Origin: Cereibacter_A sp052244495
GTDB lineage: Bacteria; Pseudomonadota; Alphaproteobacteria; Rhodobacterales; Rhodobacteraceae
Length of the DNA: 64,000 bases
Assembly (NCBI GenBank): GCA_052244495.1
Contig: JBQPXH010000014.1
Strand: one strand, 5' to 3'
Positions 26,057 through 36,283 of this stretch are shown here, piece after piece. How positions within the stretch are numbered: the stretch's first letter is position 1; each line of letters starts with the position of its first letter. The notes below the pieces were generated by a model. It did not search any database, was not told where the DNA came from, and was given only the letters and a program-made list of their open reading frames with translations. The position numbers and the translations under genes were made by a program.

Positions 26057-28017
26057 TGGACGACGACATGATGGCCGTCTTCCGGCAGGAAGCGACTGAT
26101 CTGATTGAAAGCCTCGAACGGGGCCTCTTGGATCTGAGCGACTCGCCGGAAGACCGCGACCTGATCAACGCGGTGTTCCGCGACCTCCACACGATCAAGG
26201 GATCGGGCGCGATGTTCGGCTTCGCCGACATGGCGGCCTTCGTGCATGCCTTCGAATCGGCCTTCGACCTGCTCAGGTCCGGCCAGGCCGCGGTCACGCC
26301 CGAGATCATAAGTCTCGCCCTTTCCGCGCGGGACGAAATCATCGGCTTCCTCGCCGAAGAGGCCGATCCGACCGGCCGCCGTCCGGCGATCCTCGCTGCA
26401 CTCGCGGCTGCCGTGGGCGGTAGCGGTCATGCGACCGACGAGACGCCTGCCGCTGCCGCAGGGGATGCCGCCCCGGAAGGCGCGCACCGGCTGTGGTTCC
26501 GGCTGACAGGCAACTCACTGGCCCTCGGTGCCCGCCCTGACCTGCTGCTGTCGGAACTGCGCGATCTCGGCGCGACCGACATCAGCGCGGATCTTTCGGG
26601 CGTGCCGCCGCTCGATGCGCTGGATCCCGAAGTCTGCATGATCGGCTGGTCGATGCACTTCCCCAATGGCGTCTCGCGGGACGCGCTCGACAACGTCTTC
26701 CTCTTCAACGACGCAGAGCTTCGTCTGGAAGAACCCGAGGCGGTGGCCGCGGCGCCGGTGGTGGCCGCTGCAGCGCCGGCCGCCGCGCCCAAGGCTCCTG
26801 CCGGCCGCAAACCGTCGGAAGACGCTCCGACCGGCGACAAGGGTGGCGCAACCATGCGCGTCGCCGCAGAGCGGCTCGATCACCTGATGGACCGCGTCGG
26901 TGAACTAGTGATCGCCGATGCGCGGCTCCTGCAACTTGCCCATCAGAGCCGCGACCCCGCCCTCATGGCCGCGGCGGAAGAGATCAGCCGGCTCGCCGCC
27001 GGTCTGCGTGACACCACGATGCGCATCCGGATGGTGCCGGTGCGCTCGATGATCGGCCGCTTCCGCCGCCTGATCCACGGTCTCTCCGAGACCGTCGGCA
27101 AGCCGGTGAGCTTCGTCGTCCACGGAGAGGACACCGAACTCGACAAGACGGTGATCGAGCAGCTCGCCGATCCGATCGTCCACATGCTGCGCAATTCCGT
27201 CGATCATGGGCTGGAATCCCCCGCCGATCGCGCTGCCGCGGGCAAGCCCGCGGAAGGACGCATCACGCTCGAGGCGGAATATTCCGGCGCCGAGGTCGTC
27301 ATCCGCATCAGCGACGACGGGCGGGGCCTGAACCGCGAGCGCATCCGCAACAAGGCGATTGCCAACGGCATCATCGGCGCCGACGCGATCCTGACCGAGG
27401 CCGCCATGAACGCCCTGATCCTCGAGCCGGGTTTCTCGACGGCAGAGGCGATCACGGAACTCTCGGGCCGCGGTGTGGGCATGGACGTAGTCAAGAAGAC
27501 CATCGAGAGCCTGCGCGGATCGATCGAGGTCCAGTCCGTCGAAGGCCGTGGTACCACCTTCACCCTGCGTCTGCCGCTGACCCTCGCCATCATCGAGGGC
27601 CTTCTGGTCGAAGTTGCGGGCGAACGGTTCTCCATTCCTCTGGCCGCGGTGCAGGAGATCGTCGAGCTTCCGGCCGATCGCATCGAGGAGGACGGAAGCG
27701 CCGACTTCCTCGATGTGCGCGATCGGCTGGTGCCGCTCGTTCGCCTGCGCCGCATGTTCTCTAGTCCCGGCGGACCTGGCGACTTCCAGACGGTCGTCAT
27801 CGTGCGCGCGGGCGAGACCCGTGCGGGCGCCGTCGTAGACCGGATCATCGGTACGAACCAGATCGTCATCAAGCAGATGTCTCGCCTTCATTCGGGAGTT
27901 CGTGCCTTCTCGGGTGCGACCATCCTGGGCGACGGCACAGTTGCGCTGATCCTCGACGTTCCGCATCTGGCGGGCGTCGGGCAGGGCGTGGAAGACCGCA
28001 GAGGGGCCGCGGCATGA
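26053..28017 (+). CDS. cheA: Chemotaxis histidine kinase CheA
   Basis: 654 residues with the classical layout. P1 HPt domain (1-110) with phospho-His46 in LHTIKGSGAMFGF; a divergent P2-like segment (about 135-230); an Ala/Pro-rich linker; P3 dimerisation helices from about 270; P4 ATPase with N-box MLRNSVDHGLE (about 378), G1 DDGRGLN (about 422) and GRGVGMDVVKKTIESLRG; P5 CheW-like domain from about 515. It phosphorylates CheY and CheB under receptor control. Coupled to cheY and cheW by ATGA-type overlaps. Confidence 0.97.
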   Translation: MMDDDMMAVFRQEATDLIESLERGLLDLSDSPEDRDLINAVFRDLHTIKGSGAMFGFADMAAFVHAFESAFDLLRSGQAAVTPEIISLALSARDEIIGFLAEEADPTGRRPAILAALAAAVGGSGHATDETPAAAAGDAAPEGAHRLWFRLTGNSLALGARPDLLLSELRDLGATDISADLSGVPPLDALDPEVCMIGWSMHFPNGVSRDALDNVFLFNDAELRLEEPEAVAAAPVVAAAAPAAAPKAPAGRKPSEDAPTGDKGGATMRVAAERLDHLMDRVGELVIADARLLQLAHQSRDPALMAAAEEISRLAAGLRDTTMRIRMVPVRSMIGRFRRLIHGLSETVGKPVSFVVHGEDTELDKTVIEQLADPIVHMLRNSVDHGLESPADRAAAGKPAEGRITLEAEYSGAEVVIRISDDGRGLNRERIRNKAIANGIIGADAILTEAAMNALILEPGFSTAEAITELSGRGVGMDVVKKTIESLRGSIEVQSVEGRGTTFTLRLPLTLAIIEGLLVEVAGERFSIPLAAVQEIVELPADRIEEDGSADFLDVRDRLVPLVRLRRMFSSPGGPGDFQTVVIVRAGETRAGAVVDRIIGTNQIVIKQMSRLHSGVRAFSGATILGDGTVALILDVPHLAGVGQGVEDRRGAAA

Positions 28018-28505
28018 CCAATATCGTCGAACTGAAACCGGCTGCTCCCATGACGGTCGTCACCATGCGTCTCGGGCGGCAGATGCTCGCGATCCCGGCC
28101 TCCGCCCTGCGCGAGATCCTGGATCCCTTGCCCGTGACGCGGGTGCCCACTGCCGACCGCTCCGTCTGGGGCGTGATCAACGTGCGGGGCGCCGTCGTGC
28201 CTCTGGCCGAACTCCGCTTCGCCTTCGGCATAGCCGAAGAACCCAGGACCGAGGCGAGCAAGATGCTGGTCGTCGAGGTCGAGCTGGCCGGCGAGCCGAT
28301 CGTGGTCGCCATAGCGGCGGACGCGGTGCTCGAAGTGACCGAACTCGAGCGGACCGCGATGGAGCCGTTGCCCCCGAAGGGAAGCAGCTGGCCCCATTCC
28401 TTCGTGCAGGGCGTCTTCCGCACGAAGAAGGGCCTCCTGGTGCTTCCTCACCTCTCCAACATCTTTGCAGCACAGGCCTCTGCGGCCGGTCCTGCCGTCG
28501 CCTGA
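28014..28505 (+). CDS. cheW: Chemotaxis coupling protein CheW (first copy)
   Basis: 163 residues, single CheW domain with the conserved turn VINVRGAVVPLAEL, whose arginine contacts receptors and CheA P5 in known systems. It couples CheA to receptor arrays. The start overlaps the cheA stop (ATGA). After this gene the operon is interrupted by a 275-base spacer. The second CheW further on is only distantly similar, so the two may serve different receptors or array positions. Confidence 0.93.
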   Translation: MTNIVELKPAAPMTVVTMRLGRQMLAIPASALREILDPLPVTRVPTADRSVWGVINVRGAVVPLAELRFAFGIAEEPRTEASKMLVVEVELAGEPIVVAIAADAVLEVTELERTAMEPLPPKGSSWPHSFVQGVFRTKKGLLVLPHLSNIFAAQASAAGPAVA

Positions 28506-28780
28506 CGACCGGTGGGGATGATGGAGCCCGAGATCAAGGTGTGGTCCGCTGCCGCCTTCATTGGCGGAGGCCTGCGGCTCCTGCTGTCCGCCCCGAGGAC
28601 GAGGGGACGACATCCGCAAGCGCTTCGCTCTGCTTCCACGCGGGGGCTGGCACATATCCTGCACGTGCGGCCGCGCGTCCTCAACTCGCCCGCCAGGCAC
28701 TGGCCGTTCCGTGCCTTGCCTGCCTTTCACGACACCCTGCCGGGCGGCTTCGCCTTCGCCCTTGAACCCGGAGAACAGAG
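28506..28780. other. 275-bp spacer inside the che operon
   Basis: This is the only sizeable gap in an operon whose other genes overlap or sit within 2 bases. A reading frame from 28518 to 28784 ends on the ATG of the next cheW, but it lacks a ribosome site and a recognisable domain. The spacer may be a gene remnant, an internal promoter or a processing site. GGAGAACAGAG just before 28781 is the next ribosome site. Confidence 0.4.
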
Positions 28781-29314
28781 ATGATCTCGATGACGGCTTC
28801 CTCCGCCATGACGCAGCCTGAAGAGGCCCGGCCCGCCGAAGCGCCGCCCGTGGTGACGTTCGCCGCAGGAGAGATGCTCTATGCGCTCCCGGTGGAACGT
28901 GTGCAGGAGATCCTGGACCTGCGGCCGATTGCTCCGCTTCCGAACGCACCTGCGCATCTGCTGGGTCTCTGCGACGTGCGTGGCACGGGCGTGCCGGTGG
29001 TGGATCTGCGGAGCCTCCTCGGCCTGCCGCCGGCGGAAGACACGGGGCACAGCCGTATCCTCGTCACCTGGGTGGAATCCGCTTCCGCACGTCATGTGGT
29101 CGGCCTCAAGACCGAGCGCGTGATCGAAGTGACCATGCTCGACGATGGCCGCATGCAGCACATGAGCAGCGCCGACATGCTCAATTGGACCGACACGGCC
29201 GTCATGGGGATCGGCAAGCGGAACGGAGCCTTCGTCACGCTGCTCGACATCGATCGGCTGATGGATCCCTCCCGGCTGGGCCTCGCCGACATGCGCTCGG
29301 GTGTACTGCAATGA
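28781..29314 (+). CDS. CheW-like coupling protein (second copy)
   Basis: 177 residues with a 20-residue polar N-terminal extension before the CheW fold. The coupling turn is LCDVRGTGVPVVDLR, and VVGLKTERVIEV and MGIGKRNGAFVTLLDID mark the second half of the domain. Two CheW genes in one operon can allow mixed arrays or a CheV-like role without receiver. Its ATG has its own ribosome site and its stop overlaps cheR (ATGA). Confidence 0.9.
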   Translation: MISMTASSAMTQPEEARPAEAPPVVTFAAGEMLYALPVERVQEILDLRPIAPLPNAPAHLLGLCDVRGTGVPVVDLRSLLGLPPAEDTGHSRILVTWVESASARHVVGLKTERVIEVTMLDDGRMQHMSSADMLNWTDTAVMGIGKRNGAFVTLLDIDRLMDPSRLGLADMRSGVLQ

Positions 29315-30147
29315 ACCAGGTGCTCCGCCAGGCGCACGACCAGCGGTTCTCGGAGCTGATCCGCAACCGCACGGGCATCCAGCTGCCCGTTCACCGCCGA
29401 CAGATGATCGAGTCGCGCCTCCGGCCAAGGATTGCCGCAGTCGGAGCTTCAGGCTTCGAAGGCTATCTTGCCCAGCTGTTTGACCATGGCCTGCTGGAGG
29501 ACGAGCTTCCTCTCGTCATCGACCTGCTGACCACGAACAAGACGGACTTCTTCCGCGAGGCCACGCATTTCGACGTGCTCGTGCAAGAGATCGTCCCCGA
29601 GGCGGTCCGCCGTGCAGCGCCACATCCGCCGCGACTGAAGATCTGGAGCGCCGCCAGTTCCGAGGGCGCCGAAGCCTACACGACAGCTATCGTGCTTGCC
29701 GAAGCACAGCGTGCGGGCCAGCGTTTCTCCTACGCCATCCTGGGCACGGACATCTCGCAGAGGATGCTGGACCGCGCTCGCCGCGCGATCTACTCGGCCG
29801 AGCAGCTCTCTCCGGTCCCGGCGGAGCTTCGGGCGCGCTACACGATGGTCGGGCGAGCGCCCGCCCATGCCGGCACCGCCCGGCTGGTGCCGGAACTGCG
29901 CGATCGGGTTCAGTTCATGCATCTCAACCTGATGGATCGCACCTATCCGGTCGACCGCGACGTGGACGTGATCTTTCTGCGCAACGTGTTGATCTACTTC
30001 GGACCCGAGGACCAGTCGGCCGTCATCGCGCGCATGGTCAGCCACCTGCGCCCCAATGGCTACCTGATCGTCGGCCATTCGGAGTCGATGGTGGTCAACC
30101 ACCCGCAGATGAAACAGCATTCGCCTTCAATCTTTCGAAAGACCTGA
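29311..30147 (+). CDS. cheR: Chemoreceptor glutamate methyltransferase CheR
   Basis: 278 residues: N-terminal all-helical domain (1-75) and C-terminal SAM methyltransferase domain. TTNKTDFFREATHF, the SAM loop WSAASSEGAEAY, the ILGTDIS acidic motif and VIFLRNVLIYF match CheR. The usual GEEPY of the SAM loop reads GAEAY here, so catalysis or substrate fit may differ. CheR methylates receptor glutamates in adaptation. It starts on the cheW stop and is followed by cheB after 2 bases. Confidence 0.93.
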   Translation: MNQVLRQAHDQRFSELIRNRTGIQLPVHRRQMIESRLRPRIAAVGASGFEGYLAQLFDHGLLEDELPLVIDLLTTNKTDFFREATHFDVLVQEIVPEAVRRAAPHPPRLKIWSAASSEGAEAYTTAIVLAEAQRAGQRFSYAILGTDISQRMLDRARRAIYSAEQLSPVPAELRARYTMVGRAPAHAGTARLVPELRDRVQFMHLNLMDRTYPVDRDVDVIFLRNVLIYFGPEDQSAVIARMVSHLRPNGYLIVGHSESMVVNHPQMKQHSPSIFRKT

Positions 30148-30149
30148 CC

Positions 30150-31265
30150 ATGCCTATTCGCGCGGCATCCTCATCGACCCCGACCCGCGTCCTGATCGTG
30201 GACGACTCCGCTGCGGCCCGAGCGATGTTCAAGGTGATCGTCGAAAGCGATCCCGCGCTTCAGGTCATGGCTGCGGTGCCCGACGCCTTCGCCGCGGCAC
30301 GCACGATGCGTACGGAATTGCCGGATGTCATCCTGCTGGATCTTGAGCTTCCCGGGATGGACGGCCTGACGTTCCTCCGCAAGATCATGCAGCAGCACCC
30401 GATCCCGGTCGTGGTCTGCTCGAGCCATGTCGGTGCCGGATCCGATGCGATGGTCACGGCGCTCGAACTCGGCGCGAAGGAGGTCATTTCCAAGCCTGCC
30501 GCGCGCAACGAGATGGAGCGACAGGAGGCTTCGATCCGGATCTGCGACGCGATCCGCGCCGCGACCGAGACCGCCGCGCGGCGCAGCCAGCCTGAGCCGA
30601 GGCCTCTCGCACCGGGTCCGAAGCTGACGGCCGACGAGATCCTGCCGGCGCGTGCGCCGCGGCTCGTGCCGGAGACCATGCCCGTTGTCTGCATCGGTGC
30701 CTCGACGGGCGGTACCGAGGCCCTGCGCGATGTCCTCACGGCGCTGCCGGCTTCGGCTCCTCCGATCGTCATCGTGCAGCACATGCCACGCGGCTTCACC
30801 GCAGCCTTTGCCCGCCGTCTGAACTCGCTCTGCGCCATCGAGGTGCTCGAGGCGGAAGATGAGATGCAGGTGCTGCCCGGACGGGCCATCATTGCCCAGG
30901 GCGACCGCCACCTCCTTTTGCGGCGGCGCAACCAAGGTTATCGGGTGTCCGTCCTCGATGGGGCCTACGTGTGCCGACACCGCCCCTCCGTCGACGTCCT
31001 CTTCCGGTCGGCCGCGCAGGAGGCAGGCGCGAACGCCCTCGGTATCATCATGACCGGCATGGGCGATGACGGCGCGCGCTGCATGGCCGAGATGCGTCAG
31101 GCCGGTGCCGAGACCATCGCGCAGAACGAAGCGACCTGCGTGGTCTATGGCATGCCGCGCGAAGCCGTCGCTCACGGCGGTGTCCTGCGCGTGGAGCCGC
31201 TCGAGAAGCTCGCCACCCGCATCGTGGAGTTCGGTCGCAGGTTTGCGGAAAGGATGGTCCGGTGA
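30150..31265 (+). CDS. cheB: Receptor methylesterase/deamidase CheB
   Basis: 371 residues. Receiver domain (10-130) with acidic pocket IVDDS and phospho-acceptor Asp64 (ILLDLELPGMDG); a linker rich in Arg/Pro; methylesterase domain with catalytic triad Ser185 (GASTGG), His211 (VQHMP) and Asp307 (MTGMGDDG). Phosphorylation by CheA activates removal of methyl groups from receptors, the counterpart of CheR. The stop overlaps the GTG start of the 610-residue protein that follows, which ties that protein to adaptation. Confidence 0.96.
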   Translation: MPIRAASSSTPTRVLIVDDSAAARAMFKVIVESDPALQVMAAVPDAFAAARTMRTELPDVILLDLELPGMDGLTFLRKIMQQHPIPVVVCSSHVGAGSDAMVTALELGAKEVISKPAARNEMERQEASIRICDAIRAATETAARRSQPEPRPLAPGPKLTADEILPARAPRLVPETMPVVCIGASTGGTEALRDVLTALPASAPPIVIVQHMPRGFTAAFARRLNSLCAIEVLEAEDEMQVLPGRAIIAQGDRHLLLRRRNQGYRVSVLDGAYVCRHRPSVDVLFRSAAQEAGANALGIIMTGMGDDGARCMAEMRQAGAETIAQNEATCVVYGMPREAVAHGGVLRVEPLEKLATRIVEFGRRFAERMVR

Positions 31266-33094
31266 AATTCGATCCCGATCTGCTGAGCAGTTCCGCCTCG
31301 GTGCAACCGGCTCATCCGCTTGACTTCGTGCTGGTCAGCACCGAACAGACCTTCCTGCGTGCCGGAGAGACACTATCTCTCGCGGTGGGACACCTGAATG
31401 GCCTGCGCGCCGATTTTGCGCGTCTTGACGAGGCCTTGGGACCCGCGAGGACGGCGGTCTTCCTGGGGCTGTCGACGGACACGGGCGCTCAGGCCGCGGA
31501 CCTTGCGAAGGAATTCGCGCGGTTTGAATCCGCCTCCCGCGGCCTGCGTGCCGCCGTCGCGGCGATGCGCTCGGAGGTCACGGACCTCATGGCGACGATC
31601 CGCGCGATCTCCATCGTGAAGCTGCAGGCACGCATCATCGGGAACATGCTGACGAGCAGCCGCCAGCGCGTCGAAGCCTTCACCGGGGGCCTGACCCGCA
31701 TGGCGGCGGAGGCCGCCGACCTGGTCGCCGAAGTCGATGAGGCGATGAACGAGATCGCGGTCGAGACCGGTGCGATGGATGCCGAGGCGGCACATCTGTC
31801 TCAGACCTTGCGCGAGTTCGTGCTGCCGAACCTCGCGGCGATCGGCATGACCGCGGCAGAGGTCCGCTCCGACCGCCAGCGCATCGCCGACGGCAACGAG
31901 TCGCTGGCGCGCCGGATGGACGGGATCTTTGGCGCCGTGTCGAGCCTCATCCTGTCGCTTCAGGCGGGCGACAGCGCTCGGCAGCGGTTCGAGCATGTGC
32001 GCCACCTGACGTCGGATGCCTTGGCGGGGGCCGAGGGCCAGCCGACCCTGCAGGCCGTGCTTCTCGATATCGCGTATGCCCAGACGGATGCCACCGTCGG
32101 CGCTCTGACAAGAGATCTCGACACTGCCACGCGGAACTTCCTCGAGGTGCAGGGCAATGCCGGCGCGGCCATCGGTGCGGCGCGTCATCTCTATCTTGGC
32201 GAGGCGCAGCGCGGCGGAGGGGCGATCCACGCAATGGTCGGCAGGGCCGAGGTGATCGAGGCGGGACTCGCCCGCTGCGCAGAGCATCTTCGCCTGCTCT
32301 CCGGAAATGCTGCGCGGGTCGCGGCCCATCTGGAGAAGATCCGGCACCATGAGGAACGGATGCGCCGGATCGAGGATCTGGTTCGCCTCTTCGGCCTGAA
32401 CGCCGTCATCGTCTGCGCCAAGCTCGGTCAGGAAGGACGGGCGCTGCAGGAAATCTCGCGCCAGCTGCGCGACCTCACGCAGGTATCGGCGGCGGTCTTC
32501 ACCCGTCTCCACGGGCGCCTGGAACGTACGCAGGATCTTGCCTCGACGATCGGGACCGAGGCGGTTGCGGGGCTCGAGCAGGAGATGCGGCGTGTGTCCG
32601 AAGGGGCCTCCGCGATCCGTGGGATCCTGCTCGAGGCCAACCGCGCGCATGACGAGACGGGACATGCATTCGGAAAGGCGGGTCGGATCCTGACGACCAG
32701 TCTCGAGACGGCTGCCGGCCTGATGAGCGGGTACCGCCGCAACCTGACCAGTCTCCACGTCTTCATGAATCAACTGGCACGGCAGCGAGCGGCCCTGCCG
32801 TCGAAGCCGCTTTCGGTCGAGCCGGGGTCGCCTGCCGAGGCTCTCCTCGCTCAGGTCCGCAGGAGCTATACGGTCCCCGAAGAACGCCAGATCCATGATG
32901 ATATCCTGGCAACCGCGGCCATGGCAGTGGGCGCCGGGCGGCAGTTCCCTCTCCCGGGGCAGATCGCGGCTGACGATATGTCCGGAGTGGCGGCCACGGC
33001 TCGCGGCGCCGCTGGTCAGGCCGATGGCAATGGCGCTGGGAACGAAGCCGACAGTGACGGGACAGAAGACAGCCTCGCGGACATCTTCTTCTAG
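31262..33094 (+). CDS. Soluble divergent chemoreceptor-like protein
   Basis: 610 residues, starting with GTG inside the cheB stop. Almost entirely helical, alanine-rich and coiled-coil-like from about 30 to 535; no membrane segment and no PAS, GAF or HAMP domain is seen. Around Gly378, GLNAVIVCAKLGQEGRALQ lines up with the receptor hairpin tip (LNAAIEAARAGEQGRGF), and the following QEISRQLRDLTQ lines up with ASEVRKLAE. So this looks like a cytoplasmic MCP-type signalling protein with a degenerate tip. The C-terminus is a flexible Gly/Ala/Asp-rich tail ending EDSLADIFF. It is probably the receptor or scaffold for this CheA/CheW system; this is inference. Confidence 0.6.
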   Translation: MKFDPDLLSSSASVQPAHPLDFVLVSTEQTFLRAGETLSLAVGHLNGLRADFARLDEALGPARTAVFLGLSTDTGAQAADLAKEFARFESASRGLRAAVAAMRSEVTDLMATIRAISIVKLQARIIGNMLTSSRQRVEAFTGGLTRMAAEAADLVAEVDEAMNEIAVETGAMDAEAAHLSQTLREFVLPNLAAIGMTAAEVRSDRQRIADGNESLARRMDGIFGAVSSLILSLQAGDSARQRFEHVRHLTSDALAGAEGQPTLQAVLLDIAYAQTDATVGALTRDLDTATRNFLEVQGNAGAAIGAARHLYLGEAQRGGGAIHAMVGRAEVIEAGLARCAEHLRLLSGNAARVAAHLEKIRHHEERMRRIEDLVRLFGLNAVIVCAKLGQEGRALQEISRQLRDLTQVSAAVFTRLHGRLERTQDLASTIGTEAVAGLEQEMRRVSEGASAIRGILLEANRAHDETGHAFGKAGRILTTSLETAAGLMSGYRRNLTSLHVFMNQLARQRAALPSKPLSVEPGSPAEALLAQVRRSYTVPEERQIHDDILATAAMAVGAGRQFPLPGQIAADDMSGVAATARGAAGQADGNGAGNEADSDGTEDSLADIFF

Positions 33095-34133
33095 GCCTTG
33101 TCTCGGCAGCCCACGCACTAGGTCTTGACCGGGGCGGCCTCGCGGGGCGACCGGAGGGCGCGATGGGTGAACTGATCGAGGGTGTCTGGCACACCAACTG
33201 GTACGACACCGAATCCAGCGGTGGCCGGTTCGTGCGAAGCCGGACGCAATTCCGGAACTGGATCACGTCGGACGGCAGGCCCGGATCTTCGGGGGAAGGC
33301 GGCTTCGCGGCGGAACCGGGGAGGTATCACCTCTACGTTTCCTTCGCCTGTCCCTGGGCGCATCGGACGATGATCTTCCGCACGCTCAAGGGTCTGGAGG
33401 ACTTGATCGACGTCTCTGTCGTCCACCCCGAGATGCTGGACGACGGCTGGACGTTCCAGACCTCATTCCCCGGAGCGACGGGCGACAGGCTTGGGGGGTT
33501 GCCCTTTCTGCGCGATCTTTATCTGAAGGCCGATCCCGCGATCTCGGCGCGCGTGACCGTGCCTGTCCTCTGGGATCGGCAGCGCGAGACCATCGTCAGC
33601 AACGAGTCGGCCGATATCATCCGCATGTTCGATTCGGCCTTTGATCATCTTACCGGCAATACCCAAACCTTCCTGCCTGCCGAGCACCGCGAGGAAATCG
33701 ACCGCCTCAACGACCGGATCTACGAGACAGTGAACAACGGGGTCTACCGCGCAGGCTTCGCCACCTCGCAGGAGGCCTATGACGAGGCGGCGCTTGCGCT
33801 CTTCGAGACGCTGGACTGGCTGGAGGATCTGCTGGGAGAACGGCGCTACCTCGCAGGCGACGTCGCGACCGAGGCGGACTGGCGTCTCTTCACCACGCTC
33901 GTCCGGTTCGACAAGGTCTACCACACGCATTTCAAGTGCAATCGCCGACAGATCGTTCAGTATCCGAACCTCTGGGGCTGGCTGCGCGAGATGTGGCAAT
34001 GGCCCGGCGTCGCGGGAACGGTCCACTTCGACCACATCCTGCGGCACTACTACTACAGCCACGAACACATCAACCCGCACAGGATCGTGCCGTTGACGCC
34101 CGATCCCGATTTCGATGCGCCGCACGGGCGCGG

Positions 34134-35578
<1,445 letters not shown>

Positions 35579-35582
<4 letters not shown>

Positions 35583-36157
35583 GCGCCATCCCGTTGCTGC
35601 GCGACGAAGGCGAGGAGGCCGTCGAGCCGCATCAGAAGCTCGGTCTTGAGACCCGCCGCCTGGTCCCGATCGTGTTGATGCGCAGCCGCGTTCAGCTCCT
35701 CCGACAGCCGCTGGAGGTCCCCCGCGCCGACCGTGCCTGCAAGGCTCATGAGCACGTGGGTCTGGGCGCGTATCTCCATCCAGTCGATTGCGGCCATCGC
35801 CTCGTCCAGCCGCTCGCGCGTGCTCTTGAGGTCGAGATGCAGCCGGTGGACGAGCTCATTTGCGGTGTCGGGACCGGCGATCTCGAGCAGCCGGCGGAAG
35901 CGGGCTTCGTCGACCGACTCCTGCGCCGTGGTCCCGTCGGAGCCCGCAGACTGCCCGATCAGCGACCGCAACCGCAGCATCGTCTGCCGGAGCGGCGCTG
36001 CGGGTCCAGCACCAACGACGGCCTCAAGGTCGGAAAGGTGTTCCATCGCCTCGTCGAGGGTGCTGGCGAGGTCCACGCCCGTCGCGCGCTCATGCCCAAG
36101 AACCCGACCGTTGGTCAGGGCAGCATTCGAACCATCGTGTGGAGCTGTCATGGACAT
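35579..36157 (-). CDS. HPt-domain phosphotransfer protein (LuxU-like)
   Basis: 192 residues. The C-terminal half (about 85-170) is a four-helix HPt domain; the candidate phospho-histidine is His134 in QTHVLMSLAGTVGA, followed by the usual small-residue pattern. The canonical lysine after the His (HxLKG) is Met here. The N-terminal 80 residues are not recognised. The gene starts its transcript alone with a weak ribosome site (ATG at 36157 or 36151) and its stop overlaps the response-regulator start. The donor kinase could be the nearby CheA or a hybrid kinase; none is adjacent. Confidence 0.75.
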
Positions 36158-36246
36158 CGAACTGACAAGGGCAGCATGTTGGTCGCAGGTTACCCTCTGG
36201 GTCGGTAAAGTCCAGCCCAGGCTTCCGTCGAATCTTGTGCGGAATT

Positions 36247-36271
36247 GCGCCGCAGCGGAGAGCTGCGGCGC
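36247..36271 (-). terminator. Stem-loop downstream of prpE
   Basis: A perfect 9-bp inverted repeat (GCGCCGCAG / CTGCGGCGC, loop of 7) just past the prpE stop, in the 126-base space between two minus-strand genes. Only a short AATT follows on the transcript, so termination may be partial or the stem may protect the mRNA end. Confidence 0.55.
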
Positions 36272-36283
36272 CGAGCAGGCGCC

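Noticed and set aside
28518..28784. An 88-codon frame ending on the second cheW start
   Set aside because: No ribosome site, no domain, Arg/Pro-rich composition; the stop/start contact is probably chance. Kept only as a note on the spacer.
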